Below are positions 7,982 to 19,821 of a DNA stretch of 64,000 nt, piece after piece. Source of the stretch: Phycisphaerales bacterium (GTDB taxonomy: Bacteria; Planctomycetota; Phycisphaerae; Phycisphaerales; UBA1924); contig JAJDDC010000019.1 in assembly GCA_029260515.1 (NCBI GenBank), positions 124,001 to 188,000 of the forward strand. The letters run 5' to 3'. Under the pieces are notes generated by a model. That model saw only the letters and a program-made list of their open reading frames with translations, was not told where the DNA came from and did not search any database. Position 1 is the first letter of the stretch, and every line of letters starts with the position of its first letter. The translations under genes and the position numbers were made by a program.

Positions 7982-9193
7982 TCAGCCCTCGCCGATCTCG
8001 CACACCATCGTCAGATCGCAGGGCGATGGCGGGTACTCCAGCTCCGTCCGGTACCCCCGGAAACCGTCCAGCCCCCCCCACCCCGCCCGCGTGAGCGCCT
8101 CGCGGACCAACGCCGAGTACCGCGACATCCGCGGCGTCTGCACCACCGCCGGGCTCCCCAGCTCCGCCGCCGCCTCCGGCTCGTAGAGCGTGTGCGCGTT
8201 CGCCGCCGCCCCGCCCGCGTGCGGACGGTCCTCCAGCAGGCCGTAGACCCGCATCTGCGCGGCGCCGAAGTGCGACAGGCTCTCGTGCAACAGGACGTCG
8301 AACACCACCGCCTCCACCGGCGTGCGAACAGTCAGCGTGTACCGCCCCGCCGTGTTCTCCTCGTGACGCACGTGCGGCAGCACCGCCCGATGGACCTCGC
8401 CCGTCACGCACGTCACCGCCGCCTCACGCCCCACCTCGCCCGGCGCCAGCTCGTCGTACACCCACCCGTTCGCCGCCTCGAACTGGTTCAACTCCGGCAA
8501 CGGACGCGAGCAGAACGCGTGCATCAACGGCAGCGTCCCCTCCCGCAACACGCCCTCGCCGTCGAGCGGCTCCCGCCTGGCCCGGAACATCCGCGTCTCC
8601 GAGTCGTTCGACGCGCGGAGACGCCGCACGATCCAGGGCGTGTCCGTGCGCAGACGCTCGAAGTCAACGAGGCCACCCAGCTGGATCACGTCCAGCAGCC
8701 CCTCCTCGTGCTCCGACGGTCGCAACGCCAGCGTGAGCAGCTGCAGCCGCGCACGGACACCCCAGATAGACGAGCCCGCCCGGAAGTAATCCCGGCGCTG
8801 CTCCAGCTCCATCCGCCCGGCACGCCGCCCGTCCCGCGCGATCATCGTCTCGAACGAACGCCGGTCCCCGGCGCTGCGACGCACGAACGCCCGCAGACGC
8901 TGGTCCGCCTCGCGGACCGCGACCACCCGCCCGTCCGTCACCCCGCGTGCCGCGGCCGCCCGCAGCACGATCTCCAGCCCGCCCGGCCCGGGCATGTGCC
9001 GCACCGCCTTCAGCGGGTCCGCGTCCTCGACAAACCGCGACAGCTTCCACGCCAGCGTCTTGTCGATCCCGAGCGAGCGCGCGATCGCCGACGGACGTGC
9101 GCCGTGCAACTCGGTATCGCCGAGCAGATCCGTCAGCGCCGCCCGGGCCTCACGCAACAAACCCGACGCGTCCTTCGCGAATCCCTCTTCCAC
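7982..9193 (-). CDS. large protein with N-terminal helix-turn-helix, function unknown
   Basis: 403 residues from a GTG start at 9193; no Shine-Dalgarno is visible and the next internal Met is about 60 residues in. Residues 34-55 (PSAIARSLGIDKTLAWKLSRFV) read as a helix-turn-helix with a tight turn at LGID. The remaining 340 residues are Arg- and Glu-rich, without membrane segments, and I do not recognise the domain; family members are hypothetical proteins in planctomycetes as far as I recall. It is divergent from the PEP-CTERM gene at 9375, and the 181 bases between them hold three adjacent palindromes, so autoregulation or control of the neighbour is a reasonable guess. Confidence 0.65.
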   Translation of the reverse strand: MEEGFAKDASGLLREARAALTDLLGDTELHGARPSAIARSLGIDKTLAWKLSRFVEDADPLKAVRHMPGPGGLEIVLRAAAARGVTDGRVVAVREADQRLRAFVRRSAGDRRSFETMIARDGRRAGRMELEQRRDYFRAGSSIWGVRARLQLLTLALRPSEHEEGLLDVIQLGGLVDFERLRTDTPWIVRRLRASNDSETRMFRARREPLDGEGVLREGTLPLMHAFCSRPLPELNQFEAANGWVYDELAPGEVGREAAVTCVTGEVHRAVLPHVRHEENTAGRYTLTVRTPVEAVVFDVLLHESLSHFGAAQMRVYGLLEDRPHAGGAAANAHTLYEPEAAAELGSPAVVQTPRMSRYSALVREALTRAGWGGLDGFRGYRTELEYPPSPCDLTMVCEIGEG

Positions 9194-9250
9194 TTTGTGT
9201 TCGGTTTTCGACAGGATAAATCCCTTCCGATCGCCCGCAATCGCAGCCTA

Positions 9251-9302
9251 GCGGATCTGAATCCGCCGCAACAGAATTGCTGTTGATTTCTCTAGAGAAA
9301 TC
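9251..9302. promoter_or_regulatory. three consecutive palindromes, candidate operator array
   Basis: GCGGAT-ctga-ATCCGC (9251-9266), CAACAG-aattg-CTGTTG (9269-9285) and the uninterrupted 18-base palindrome GATTTCTCTAGAGAAATC (9285-9302) lie end to end in the divergent intergenic region. No T tract follows, so they are not simple terminators. Their place between a helix-turn-helix gene and an exported-protein gene suggests protein binding sites. Confidence 0.55.
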
Positions 9303-9374
9303 TTGTGAGATAAATGGATCCTGGATACCCTCGCCGCGAAGGGTGGCACATCCCCACGAGACATGGAGAATGAG

Positions 9375-10055
9375 ATGACCAGATTCACGACAGCCAGCAT
9401 CGCACTCGCCGTCGGCGCCATCCCGGCCGCCGCAGACATCCAGTCCCAGCAGGTCGAGTACAGCTGGGACGTCCAGGCCGCCAACGAGCCGGCGGTCCTC
9501 CAGTTCTCAGCCTTCGACGACATGGGCGGCACGCGCCTGCTCACGGGCGTCAACGTCTCGCTCGAGGGCTTCTACTCGCTCAACATGCTCGCCGAGAACC
9601 TCGAGGAAGAGGCCATCACCTCCGACCAGTGGTTCGTCGAGGCCGCCACGCTCATGCAGGTCGGCTTCGGCGAACTCGCGCTCGGTGCGTTGGACGTCCT
9701 GAACTTCGGCCTGCTCTCGGCCGATCTGGCCGCCAACGACGGCGTCGCGCTCGAAGGCCCCGACTCGGTCTTCTGGGCCTTCAAGGGCGAGGTCAGCGGC
9801 GAGGCCAACATCCTCCCCGAGGACTTCACCGCGTTCACCCGCGGCGACTTCATCTCCGCCGACCTGTACCCCTTCCTCTCGCTCGCAATCACACCCCCGC
9901 CCCCGCTCTTCGACCTCTACATCACCGACCACATTCATTTCGGGAGCCTGACGCTCAACTATGAGTACACCGACGTGCCCGCGCCCTCCGCGCTCTCGCT
10001 CCTCTCGATCACGGGCGTCGCGTGCATGCGCCGTCGAAGGCCTCGGCGCGACTGA
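9375..10055 (+). CDS. PEP-CTERM-type exported protein
   Basis: 226 residues from ATG 9375, chosen over ATG 9363 because GGAG (9365-9368) stands 6 bases before it. A signal peptide (MTRFTTASIALAVGAIPAAA) leads into a beta-rich domain (QVEYSWDV, LLTGVNVSLEGFYSLNM) resembling the choice-of-anchor type of exported domains. The tail is VPAPSALSLLSITGVACMRRRR: sorting motif, hydrophobic helix, Arg cluster, as recognised by exosortase-like enzymes. It is therefore probably cleaved and displayed at the envelope. A strong hairpin terminator follows at 10160. Confidence 0.8.
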   Translation: MTRFTTASIALAVGAIPAAADIQSQQVEYSWDVQAANEPAVLQFSAFDDMGGTRLLTGVNVSLEGFYSLNMLAENLEEEAITSDQWFVEAATLMQVGFGELALGALDVLNFGLLSADLAANDGVALEGPDSVFWAFKGEVSGEANILPEDFTAFTRGDFISADLYPFLSLAITPPPPLFDLYITDHIHFGSLTLNYEYTDVPAPSALSLLSITGVACMRRRRPRRD

Positions 10056-10159
10056 ACTGCCCGGGTCCCCGGAGCACGGGTTGCTCTCTTGCCCGTGACG
10101 CCGACCCTGTCCGGAGCAGGAACCGCTCCCCGTTCCCCACCTCCGGGCTCCCGGCGAGC

Positions 10160-10199
10160 AGCACCCCCGCCCCAAGCCAGTATGGGTGGCGGGGGTGCT
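10160..10199 (+). terminator. hairpin terminator after the PEP-CTERM gene
   Basis: Perfect 12-bp stem AGCACCCCCGCC (10160-10171) / GGCGGGGGTGCT (10188-10199), 16-base loop, followed by CGCTTTTGC. The T run is short but the stem is strong. Confidence 0.7.
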
Positions 10200-10384
10200 C
10201 GCTTTTGCGCGCTCCCGTGAAACTCCCGCGTCGTTCCGCGACGCACTCGGCCGCAGATCCACACGCGATCAGATCTACGCCGACCAGAGGGCCGAGACGC
10301 GGTCAGTGTCAACTCTCCCGGACTCTCTGACGCGCCGCGCGTGGGCGCGATGCGGTCGAGGCCGCGACCGACCGACACGCAATG

Positions 10385-10409
10385 AAAAACGCCCGTCCGA
10401 AGACGGGCG
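10385..10409 (-). terminator. intrinsic terminator of atpD
   Basis: On the minus strand an 8-bp stem (CGCCCGTC/GACGGGCG, positions 10409-10390) with a TTCG tetraloop is followed by TTTTT (10389-10385). It lies 27 bases after the atpD stop, so the atpD transcript ends here. Confidence 0.85.
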
Positions 10410-10435
10410 CCGTGTGAAGATCCGGACTCGTGGAC

Positions 10436-11914
<1,479 letters not shown>

Positions 11915-12032
11915 TCAAGAGCCCCGCGGGACCTGTCCCGCCGAGGGCTGGCACTGTAGGTCTCAAGGGCTCGCCCGGGCCAGCCCGACAGGCCCTCTGG
12001 CCGCCCAAAACACCCCAACCAAACACGCCCCC

Positions 12033-14540
12033 CTAGCCCCCCGCCCCGCCCTCGCGCCGCGCCGCCTCCTCCCGCCAGACCGCCGCCTCGTCTGCCCGCC
12101 CCAGGGCCTCGAGGACCTGCGCCGACCGCCTCGCGAGCTCAGCATTCCGGTCGGACAACTCCGCCGCCCGGATCAACTCCTCGACCGCCTCCGCGGGCCG
12201 CTGGGCGATCAGCAGCGCCGCGCCGTAGTCATGCCGCAGCGTCCCCGACCCGGGCCTCGCGTCCGCCGCGGCCTTCACGATCCCGAGCGCGTCCTCGACC
12301 GCCCGCGCGTTGCCCGTCGCCAGGCCAAGCTGCAGCAAGTTCTGCCCGATCGACGCCTGCTCCCACGGGCGCCCCGCCAGCTCAGCGCCCACCTCGCGCA
12401 GCATCTCGGCGCCCCGCTCGACCTCGCCGCGACGCGCCAGCGCCATCGCCGCCTCGCTCCGCACGCCCGGACGCAGGTTCTTTCTCGCCAGCACCCGGTC
12501 TACAACATCCCGCGCGTCGGCCGTCCACCCACCACGCTCCAGCGCCCCCGCGGCGTGGATGAGCGTGGACGCCGTGGCGCGCTCGTCCCCGATGACCTCG
12601 CCGAAGATCTCACGCGCCCGCGCCCGCTCGCCCAGCGACACCAGCGTCTCGCCGACCGCGATCGCACGCGAGCTGTCACGCCCGTGCCCACGCAGCGCCG
12701 CGTCCGCGGCCCGCTCGCACATCGCGACCGCCTCCGCCCGACGCCCCTGCGCCTGGCGGAACTGCGCGAGCGTCAGCAGCCCGCCCGGGTCGTCCTCGAG
12801 CAGCGCCTCGCCATCGGACCACAGCCGCTCGCCCTCTCCCGCATCCCCGCGCGACAGCGCGGCACGCGCGAGCCGGTCCCGCACGCCGTGCAGCCCCGGG
12901 TGCAGCTCCAGCGCCCGCCGGTCCAACGCCTCGAGATCCGCGCCCGTCGCCCCCGCCGCCCGCGCCTCCTGCTGGGCCTGCGAGATCAGCGAGTCCGTGG
13001 GCGAGCCCTCCTCGATCGCCCGCTCCAGGTGGGCCTTCGCCTCGCCGTGCTCGCCCAGCAGGGCCAGCAGGTACGCCGTCCGCACACGCCGCTCCGCGTC
13101 CAGGGGCCAGCCCCACCCCCCGTCGCCAGGGCCCGACGCCGCGCCGTACCACCCGAGCGCCTCGCGCGCCCGCGCCTCCACGTCCTCCGACGCCTGGAAC
13201 TCGGCCCGCAGCGCCGTCACGAACTGCACGTCGATCGACGAGTACGCCATGTCGCCCCGCCAACGCGTGAACCGCGCCTGCCCCGCCCACGCGAACGCGC
13301 CGCCCAAGACAAGCGTCAGCACGACGAACACCACGCCCGCGACCCGCACCCGCCCCTTGTACTTGAGCTTGATCCCGTACAGCCGAGCGTTGTCCGACCG
13401 CACCACCCGCCACGCCGTCCACGCGATGAACGTCGCCACACCCGCGACCCCGCCGGCCAGCAGCATCGGCACCTGGTCCAGCGCCCCCCGCGCCGCCAGG
13501 AACGAGAGCAGGAACACGACCGCGAGCGCGACCTCCCCGCCCCACGTCAGGTCCCACCTGCGCGCCCGGCTGGCCCTCGCGTTCTTCGCCGTCTCCCTCG
13601 CCTGATCCGACCTGGGTTTCGCCCCGATCCCCCAGGCGCCCCACCCCGCGTACAACGCGTCGTTCGGGCACGCGCTGATGCAGTCCATGCACTTCATGCA
13701 CCCCGGATCCACGACCATCCCGAAGTCACGCACCTCCTCGTGCACGCGCACGTTCGATGTGCACACCGACGTGCAGTGCCCGCAGTGCGAGCACGCGTCC
13801 GTCACCCGGATCCGGAACGGCGCCACCTTCTCCGCCGGCGCAAAGAACCCCCCGTACGGGCACCCGTACGTGCAGAAACCCTTGGCCCCCAGGAAGTACA
13901 CCGTCGCGAACCCGCACACCGCCAGGAACGGCACGGCCACGTACCACTCCGGGAACGTCGCCCAGTAGTCCTCCACCAGCAGCTCGCTCTGGAAATGCTC
14001 GATGTCCCCGATCGGGCGGAGCCAGATGGGCCACCCCAGCCCCGCCGACTCGAGCGCCGGCCCCACCACGAACCGCTTGAAGTTCGGCCACACGAACATG
14101 TACAGCGCCAGGATCAACGGCACGAACATCAGCAGCCGGGACCGGAACGGCTTGGGCCGCACCCCCACCTTCTTCATGAACCACCCGCACAGGTCCTGCA
14201 GCGCCACGATGTGGCACCCCCACCCGCAGAAGTACCGTCCGAACAGCATCGTCGAGACGATCGCCAGCGCGAAGAAGATGAACCCCGTGTTCACCAGCCC
14301 CTGCTCGAGCGTCTGCATGCTCTCGCTCGGCTCCACCGGCGCAACCGTCCGCCCGTTCACCACCCAGTGGACGATGTGCGCCGCCATCAGCACGTGCACC
14401 GTGATCAGCACCCCCGCCCGCCACCGCCCCATCCCCGAGTGCGGCGGCTTCTCGGGCCTCGCCCCCGACGCGCAGTCGATCACGGGCAGCGAGACACGCT
14501 TCCCCCCGCCATCCTCTCTGACAACCTTCGATCTCGCCAC
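12033..14540 (-). CDS. membrane polyferredoxin (NapH/CcoG-like) fused to TPR repeats
   Basis: 835 residues from a GTG start. N-terminal half: membrane segments near 43-60, 83-100, 135-152 and 200-218, two Cys pairs of the NapH/CcoG type (CGWGCH 105-110, CTYGCP 223-228), then two 4Fe-4S clusters (CSHCGHCTSVC 250-260 and CMKCMDCISACP 281-292). Two more hydrophobic segments lie near 330-385 and 400-420. The C-terminal ~350 residues are Ala/Leu/Arg-rich helical repeats of TPR type (for example HYDYGAALLIAQRPAEAVEEL-like units). The membrane Fe-S part probably passes electrons across or along the membrane; the TPR part probably docks partners. Such a fusion is not the textbook NapH or CcoG architecture (about 300-480 residues). 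Confidence 0.8.
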   Translation of the reverse strand: MARSKVVREDGGGKRVSLPVIDCASGARPEKPPHSGMGRWRAGVLITVHVLMAAHIVHWVVNGRTVAPVEPSESMQTLEQGLVNTGFIFFALAIVSTMLFGRYFCGWGCHIVALQDLCGWFMKKVGVRPKPFRSRLLMFVPLILALYMFVWPNFKRFVVGPALESAGLGWPIWLRPIGDIEHFQSELLVEDYWATFPEWYVAVPFLAVCGFATVYFLGAKGFCTYGCPYGGFFAPAEKVAPFRIRVTDACSHCGHCTSVCTSNVRVHEEVRDFGMVVDPGCMKCMDCISACPNDALYAGWGAWGIGAKPRSDQARETAKNARASRARRWDLTWGGEVALAVVFLLSFLAARGALDQVPMLLAGGVAGVATFIAWTAWRVVRSDNARLYGIKLKYKGRVRVAGVVFVVLTLVLGGAFAWAGQARFTRWRGDMAYSSIDVQFVTALRAEFQASEDVEARAREALGWYGAASGPGDGGWGWPLDAERRVRTAYLLALLGEHGEAKAHLERAIEEGSPTDSLISQAQQEARAAGATGADLEALDRRALELHPGLHGVRDRLARAALSRGDAGEGERLWSDGEALLEDDPGGLLTLAQFRQAQGRRAEAVAMCERAADAALRGHGRDSSRAIAVGETLVSLGERARAREIFGEVIGDERATASTLIHAAGALERGGWTADARDVVDRVLARKNLRPGVRSEAAMALARRGEVERGAEMLREVGAELAGRPWEQASIGQNLLQLGLATGNARAVEDALGIVKAAADARPGSGTLRHDYGAALLIAQRPAEAVEELIRAAELSDRNAELARRSAQVLEALGRADEAAVWREEAARREGGAGG

Positions 14541-14608
14541 GCCATGACTGTATCATCCCGGAGCCAACGAGTTTGCGCCAACGCCACCGCACCCGAGCCC
14601 TGCCTGTG

Positions 14609-15979
14609 ATGACCCGACACCACGCCGTGATCCCCACGATCCTGCTCGCGCTGGCGATGCTCGTCCCCGCGGCGCACGCCCAGCCCCAGGAGCAACACGA
14701 GCCCTCGCCACGGGCGGACGCCACGACGCCCGACGAGACCCTGTTCCCAGACACCCCCGTCGGCCGCGCCGCCCGTCTCTGGTTCGACGCCATCCGCTCG
14801 GGCGAGCAGGCCCCCGTCGAGGCCATGATCCGCGAGCGCTTCGACACCGCCTTCCTGGAACAGATCCCCCTCCCCCAGCACCTGACCATGCACATGCGCC
14901 TCGCCCGCGCCGGCATCAGCCTCCCGCATTCCATCGCGAGCCAGAACGACCACGAGATCACCTACTACCTCCGCGACGGCGGCGTCTGGGGCCAGCTCCG
15001 CATCGCCGTCAGCCGCGACGAGCCCCACGGCATCACCAACGTCGCCGTCCGCCCGTCCGCCGGCCCGCCCGAACTCCAGGGCCGCCCCAAGACCATGAAG
15101 GCCTTCCGCGACGAGACCGTCGAGTTCCTCGACGCGCTCCGCGACAAAGGCCGCTTCGACGGCGCCGTCTTCATCGGACCCGTGAACCCCGTCGACGGCG
15201 ACGACCCCAACAACGGGCTCGCCTGGGTCGCGCCCGACGCCCGCCGCGACATCCCCATCGAATTCGTGCTCGACGCGATCAAGCTCGCCGTCCCACTCTC
15301 CGTTGTCCACAACACCTGGGACGAGCGTCAAACCCCGGCCGACCCGCTCGCGGCCCCCATCTCCGGCTCCCAACTCGAAGAACGCGCACTGCTCGAGGAG
15401 ATCGAGCTCACGCGCGCCGGCGGCACGCCGGAACAACTCGCCAAAGCCCTCGACCAGGCGCGCCGAGCACGCCATCAACAGTACCGGGACCTCGCCGACT
15501 CCATCTTCGCGGGCGACTCACCCGCACGCCTCGAGTTCCAGCGAGGCCTCGTCCACGCCCTCGTCTTCGACCCACTCTGGATGACCGATTGCGAGGTCCC
15601 GTTCGGAGCCGAGGGCCGGATGAACCCCGCCGACCTCACACGCTTCGGCCGAGGGCTGATCAACCACGAGTACATCCGCCCACGCCTGCTGACCGATGTC
15701 ACCACCGGCGTCGGTCCCGACCTCGACCGCTCCCCGCGCATCGTCCGCCGCAACGCGATGGCCGGCTTCGAGGAACGCATCGACGACAACGGCGTCCGCT
15801 CCTTCTCGCTCCGGCACGCCGGCGACGACACGCACGTCCTCCTGCGCTGCTACCCGCGAGCGGGCTGCATCATCGTCATCGTCGCCCCCGACGAGAAGAC
15901 CCTCAACCTCATCGACCGTCGCATCTTCAACCGCCTCCCGGGCCTCGAGCCCGCCGAGGACGCCGACGACGCCCCCTGA
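14609..15979 (+). CDS. exported degenerate beta-lactamase-family protein (probable pseudoenzyme)
   Basis: 456 residues from ATG 14609; the signal peptide (AVIPTILLALAMLVPAAHA) decides the start. Its N-terminal domain (LFPDTPVGRAARLWFDAIRSG ... QHLTMHMRL ... EPHGITNVAVRPS) matches the same region of the next gene, and its C-terminus (GFEERIDDNGVRSF, H-A-G, R.YP) aligns with the end of that serine hydrolase. At the active-site position the neighbour has FNLGSANK while this protein has FVLDAIK, so the SxxK nucleophile is gone, and I see no YxN. It therefore looks like an inactive paralogue, possibly a regulator or substrate-binding partner. The next gene begins 116 bases later on the same strand. 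Confidence 0.7.
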   Translation: MTRHHAVIPTILLALAMLVPAAHAQPQEQHEPSPRADATTPDETLFPDTPVGRAARLWFDAIRSGEQAPVEAMIRERFDTAFLEQIPLPQHLTMHMRLARAGISLPHSIASQNDHEITYYLRDGGVWGQLRIAVSRDEPHGITNVAVRPSAGPPELQGRPKTMKAFRDETVEFLDALRDKGRFDGAVFIGPVNPVDGDDPNNGLAWVAPDARRDIPIEFVLDAIKLAVPLSVVHNTWDERQTPADPLAAPISGSQLEERALLEEIELTRAGGTPEQLAKALDQARRARHQQYRDLADSIFAGDSPARLEFQRGLVHALVFDPLWMTDCEVPFGAEGRMNPADLTRFGRGLINHEYIRPRLLTDVTTGVGPDLDRSPRIVRRNAMAGFEERIDDNGVRSFSLRHAGDDTHVLLRCYPRAGCIIVIVAPDEKTLNLIDRRIFNRLPGLEPAEDADDAP

Positions 15980-16095
15980 CGCCCACCCGGGGCCGCTTCC
16001 ACCTATTTTCATAATCACACTTTCCGTGACGGGGCCATCTCCCCGGCGCATCCTGTTCACCGACGCGCCCACTCCCCGCCCTCTCGGAGCCCACG

Positions 16096-17643
16096 ATGCA
16101 CGCTCGACCCACCGCCCTCCTCCACGCCGCCGTCCTGGCCTCCACCCTCCTGGGCGCCATCGCCCCGCTCACGCTCGCCCCGCCCGCGAGGGCCGCGGCG
16201 GTGCTCCCCGCGCCCGACACCCTCGTGCTCCCCGACACACCCGCCGGCGACGCCGCCCGCGCCTGGATCAAAGCCGTCGAGTCGGGCGACGCCGACACAC
16301 TCCGCAGTATGATCGAGACCGTCTTCGACGCCGGCTTCCGCGACGACTACGGCGTGGACCAGCACCTCAAGATGCACCAGGCCATCCTCCACGAGGCCCC
16401 CCGCTTCCACTCGCTCGCGCGCGCCGACGCCCGCAAGGTCGTCGTCTACGCCGAGGTCGGGCACGGCTGGGGCGAGATCGTCATCGAGGTCAGCCCCAGG
16501 GCCCCGCACGGCATCGTCGGCATCTCCCTCCAGCAGTCCGACGGCCCCAACATCAAACCCGCGCAGCGCGCCGCCGACGACGCCGCGTTCGTCAAGGCCA
16601 TGGACGCCCGCCTCGACATGCTCGCCGACGACGACAACTTCGCCGGCACGGTCCTCGTCGTGCGCGGCAGCGCGACCGTCTACCAGGCCGCCCGCGGCCT
16701 CGCCTCCCGCCGCTACGACGCCCCCAACACCATCGACACCCGCTTCAATCTCGGCTCGGCCAACAAGATGTTCACCGCCACCTCCATCGCCCAGCTCGCC
16801 GAATCCGGCAAGCTCGCCTACGACGACACCGTCGGCGACCACGTCCCCGACTTCCCCAACAAGGACATCCGCGACACAGTCACCATCCACCACCTGCTCA
16901 CCCACACCTCCGGCATGGGCTCGCACTTCACCGACGAGTTCATGCAAGGCTCCAAGCGCACCTACCGCACCCTCCACGACTACCTCCCGCTCTTCCAGGA
17001 CGAGCCGCTCGCCTTCGAGCCCGGCGAACGCTTCGCCTACTCCAACGCCGGCATGTTCGTCCTCGGCCTCGTCGTCGAGGCCGCCTCGGGCCAGGACTAC
17101 TACGCCTACGTCCGCGAGCACATCCTCGAGCCCGCCGGCATGACCCGCACCGGGCACTTCGACATGGACATCCCCGTCAAGGACCTCGCCACCGGCTACT
17201 ACAAAGTCTCCGACGAGGACCTCGCCGCCGAGGCCGACAACGACGCGCCCTGGAAGACCGACGCCGGCCCCTGGCGCGAGAACACCTTCCTCCACTCCAT
17301 CAAGGGAGGCCCCGCCGGCGGCGCCTTCTCCACTTGCCCCGACATGGCCCGATTCTCACGCGCCCTCCGCGACGGCACGCTCGTCTCGCCCGACTCGCTC
17401 GCCACACTCACCAAGGGCAAGAGCGACATGGGCGGGCCCGACGCCATGTACGCCTACGGCTTCGTCGAGCAGCACACCAACGGCTTCCGCTCCTTCGGGC
17501 ACAGCGGCGGCTTCCCGGGCATCACCGCCTTCTTCCGCGTCTACCCGGACCTGGACCTCACCGTCGTCGTCTTCGCCAACGCCGGCTCCGGCGCCGCCAT
17601 CGACCGCGCCCTCACCGCGTCCATCCCCGACCTCGAGCCCTGA
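16096..17643 (+). CDS. exported serine hydrolase, beta-lactamase/DD-peptidase-like (class C family)
   Basis: 515 residues. ATG 16096 follows CGGAG and opens a signal peptide ending near ARAAA (35). Residues 45-150 form a small domain shared with the preceding gene, of NTF2-like character. The catalytic domain follows: SANK with nucleophile Ser221 and Lys224, YSN at 315-317 and HSG at 469-471 replacing KTG, all as in penicillin-binding-protein-like esterases (Pfam Beta-lactamase). The LLTHTSGM segment near 267-274 is also typical. It probably acts in the periplasm on peptides, esters or cell-wall-like substrates; antibiotic resistance should not be assumed. Pairing with an inactive paralogue upstream is unusual. 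Confidence 0.85.
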   Translation: MHARPTALLHAAVLASTLLGAIAPLTLAPPARAAAVLPAPDTLVLPDTPAGDAARAWIKAVESGDADTLRSMIETVFDAGFRDDYGVDQHLKMHQAILHEAPRFHSLARADARKVVVYAEVGHGWGEIVIEVSPRAPHGIVGISLQQSDGPNIKPAQRAADDAAFVKAMDARLDMLADDDNFAGTVLVVRGSATVYQAARGLASRRYDAPNTIDTRFNLGSANKMFTATSIAQLAESGKLAYDDTVGDHVPDFPNKDIRDTVTIHHLLTHTSGMGSHFTDEFMQGSKRTYRTLHDYLPLFQDEPLAFEPGERFAYSNAGMFVLGLVVEAASGQDYYAYVREHILEPAGMTRTGHFDMDIPVKDLATGYYKVSDEDLAAEADNDAPWKTDAGPWRENTFLHSIKGGPAGGAFSTCPDMARFSRALRDGTLVSPDSLATLTKGKSDMGGPDAMYAYGFVEQHTNGFRSFGHSGGFPGITAFFRVYPDLDLTVVVFANAGSGAAIDRALTASIPDLEP

Positions 17644-17677
17644 CCCCGCCCCCCGACCCGCCCCCGCGTCCGAACCC

Positions 17678-18418
17678 CTACGGGCACCCGCCCGCGAACA
17701 GCCCGAGGTACGCGACCACGTCGCTGAAGTCGAGCTGACCCGTCGGCGCCGCCAGGTCCGCCAGCGCATTGCCCGACGCGAATAGGTTCAGGTACTGCAC
17801 CACGTCGGAGAAGTCGAGCGACCCGAACGGCCCCGCGATATCCGCCGCGTTGCACGACGCACGCGTCAGCCCGATGTTGTCGAACGCGAACACCGACGCT
17901 AGCGCCGTCCCCGCGAACGACAGCCCGACCGAGTAGATCTCCCCCACCCCCTCGATCACGACGCGCCCCGAAAAGCTATCGCCCAGCGTCGCCGGCCAGG
18001 TGTTTGTCTCCAACGCGAAGCCCTGCTCGAACGCCAGCGACTCCCCGTGCGCGCCGAACGCCTGCAGGTGCATCTGCGCCGACGAGTGGACCGTGTCATT
18101 CACGGCAAAGTCCACCGACACCCGCGTCGCCGGGACCGCCAACTGGATCGTCACGAAGTCCCCGATCTCGCCCACCAGGAACGCCCCCTCGCCGTAGTCC
18201 CCATCCTCCGGCACGCCCTCGGTCTCCACCGTCGGCGAGGGCAACGCCTGCGTCTGCGTGTCGAACGTCGCGTACCCCAGCAGCGTCACCCCGTCGATCG
18301 GGGTCCCGACCGCCACCCCGTCGAACGTGATCACGTCATCGACGCCCTGCGCCGCCCCCGCCGCGATCCCGACCGCCAGCGCCGCCGCCAGCGCCAGCCC
18401 GCAACCCGTGCTCCGCAT
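17678..18418 (-). CDS. exported GC-type dockerin protein
   Basis: 246 residues. AAAGGGG precedes the ATG by 6 bases. A signal peptide (LALAAALAVGIAAGAAQG) is followed by a beta-sandwich-like domain (VITFDGVAVGTPIDGVTLLGYATFD, FVTIQLAVPATRVSVDFAV) that resembles carbohydrate-binding or exported jelly-roll domains. The C-terminus has two repeats (GSLDFSDVVQYLNLF and GQLDFSDVVAYLGLF) and ends GGCP, the standard GC-type dockerin end. It is convergent with the serine hydrolase 35 bases away. Ligand unknown. Confidence 0.8.
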   Translation of the reverse strand: MRSTGCGLALAAALAVGIAAGAAQGVDDVITFDGVAVGTPIDGVTLLGYATFDTQTQALPSPTVETEGVPEDGDYGEGAFLVGEIGDFVTIQLAVPATRVSVDFAVNDTVHSSAQMHLQAFGAHGESLAFEQGFALETNTWPATLGDSFSGRVVIEGVGEIYSVGLSFAGTALASVFAFDNIGLTRASCNAADIAGPFGSLDFSDVVQYLNLFASGNALADLAAPTGQLDFSDVVAYLGLFAGGCP

Positions 18419-18548
18419 GCCATGCCCCTTTCAAACCGTGACAACCACAGCCTACCGCCCACGCCCAACCCCCCGACCCCTCACTTCCGATGGCCCCCCC
18501 CTACGATGCCCGCTCACGACCACACGACCCCCTCAGGACCTCCCCCCC

Positions 18549-19793
<1,245 letters not shown>

Positions 19794-19821
19794 CCAGTTT
19801 CCACCTTATTTGAACGATCAG

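Noticed and set aside
16096-17643. Antibiotic-resistance beta-lactamase
   Set aside because: SxxK, YxN and HSG are shared with many esterases and DD-peptidases; the class cannot be told and resistance is not implied.
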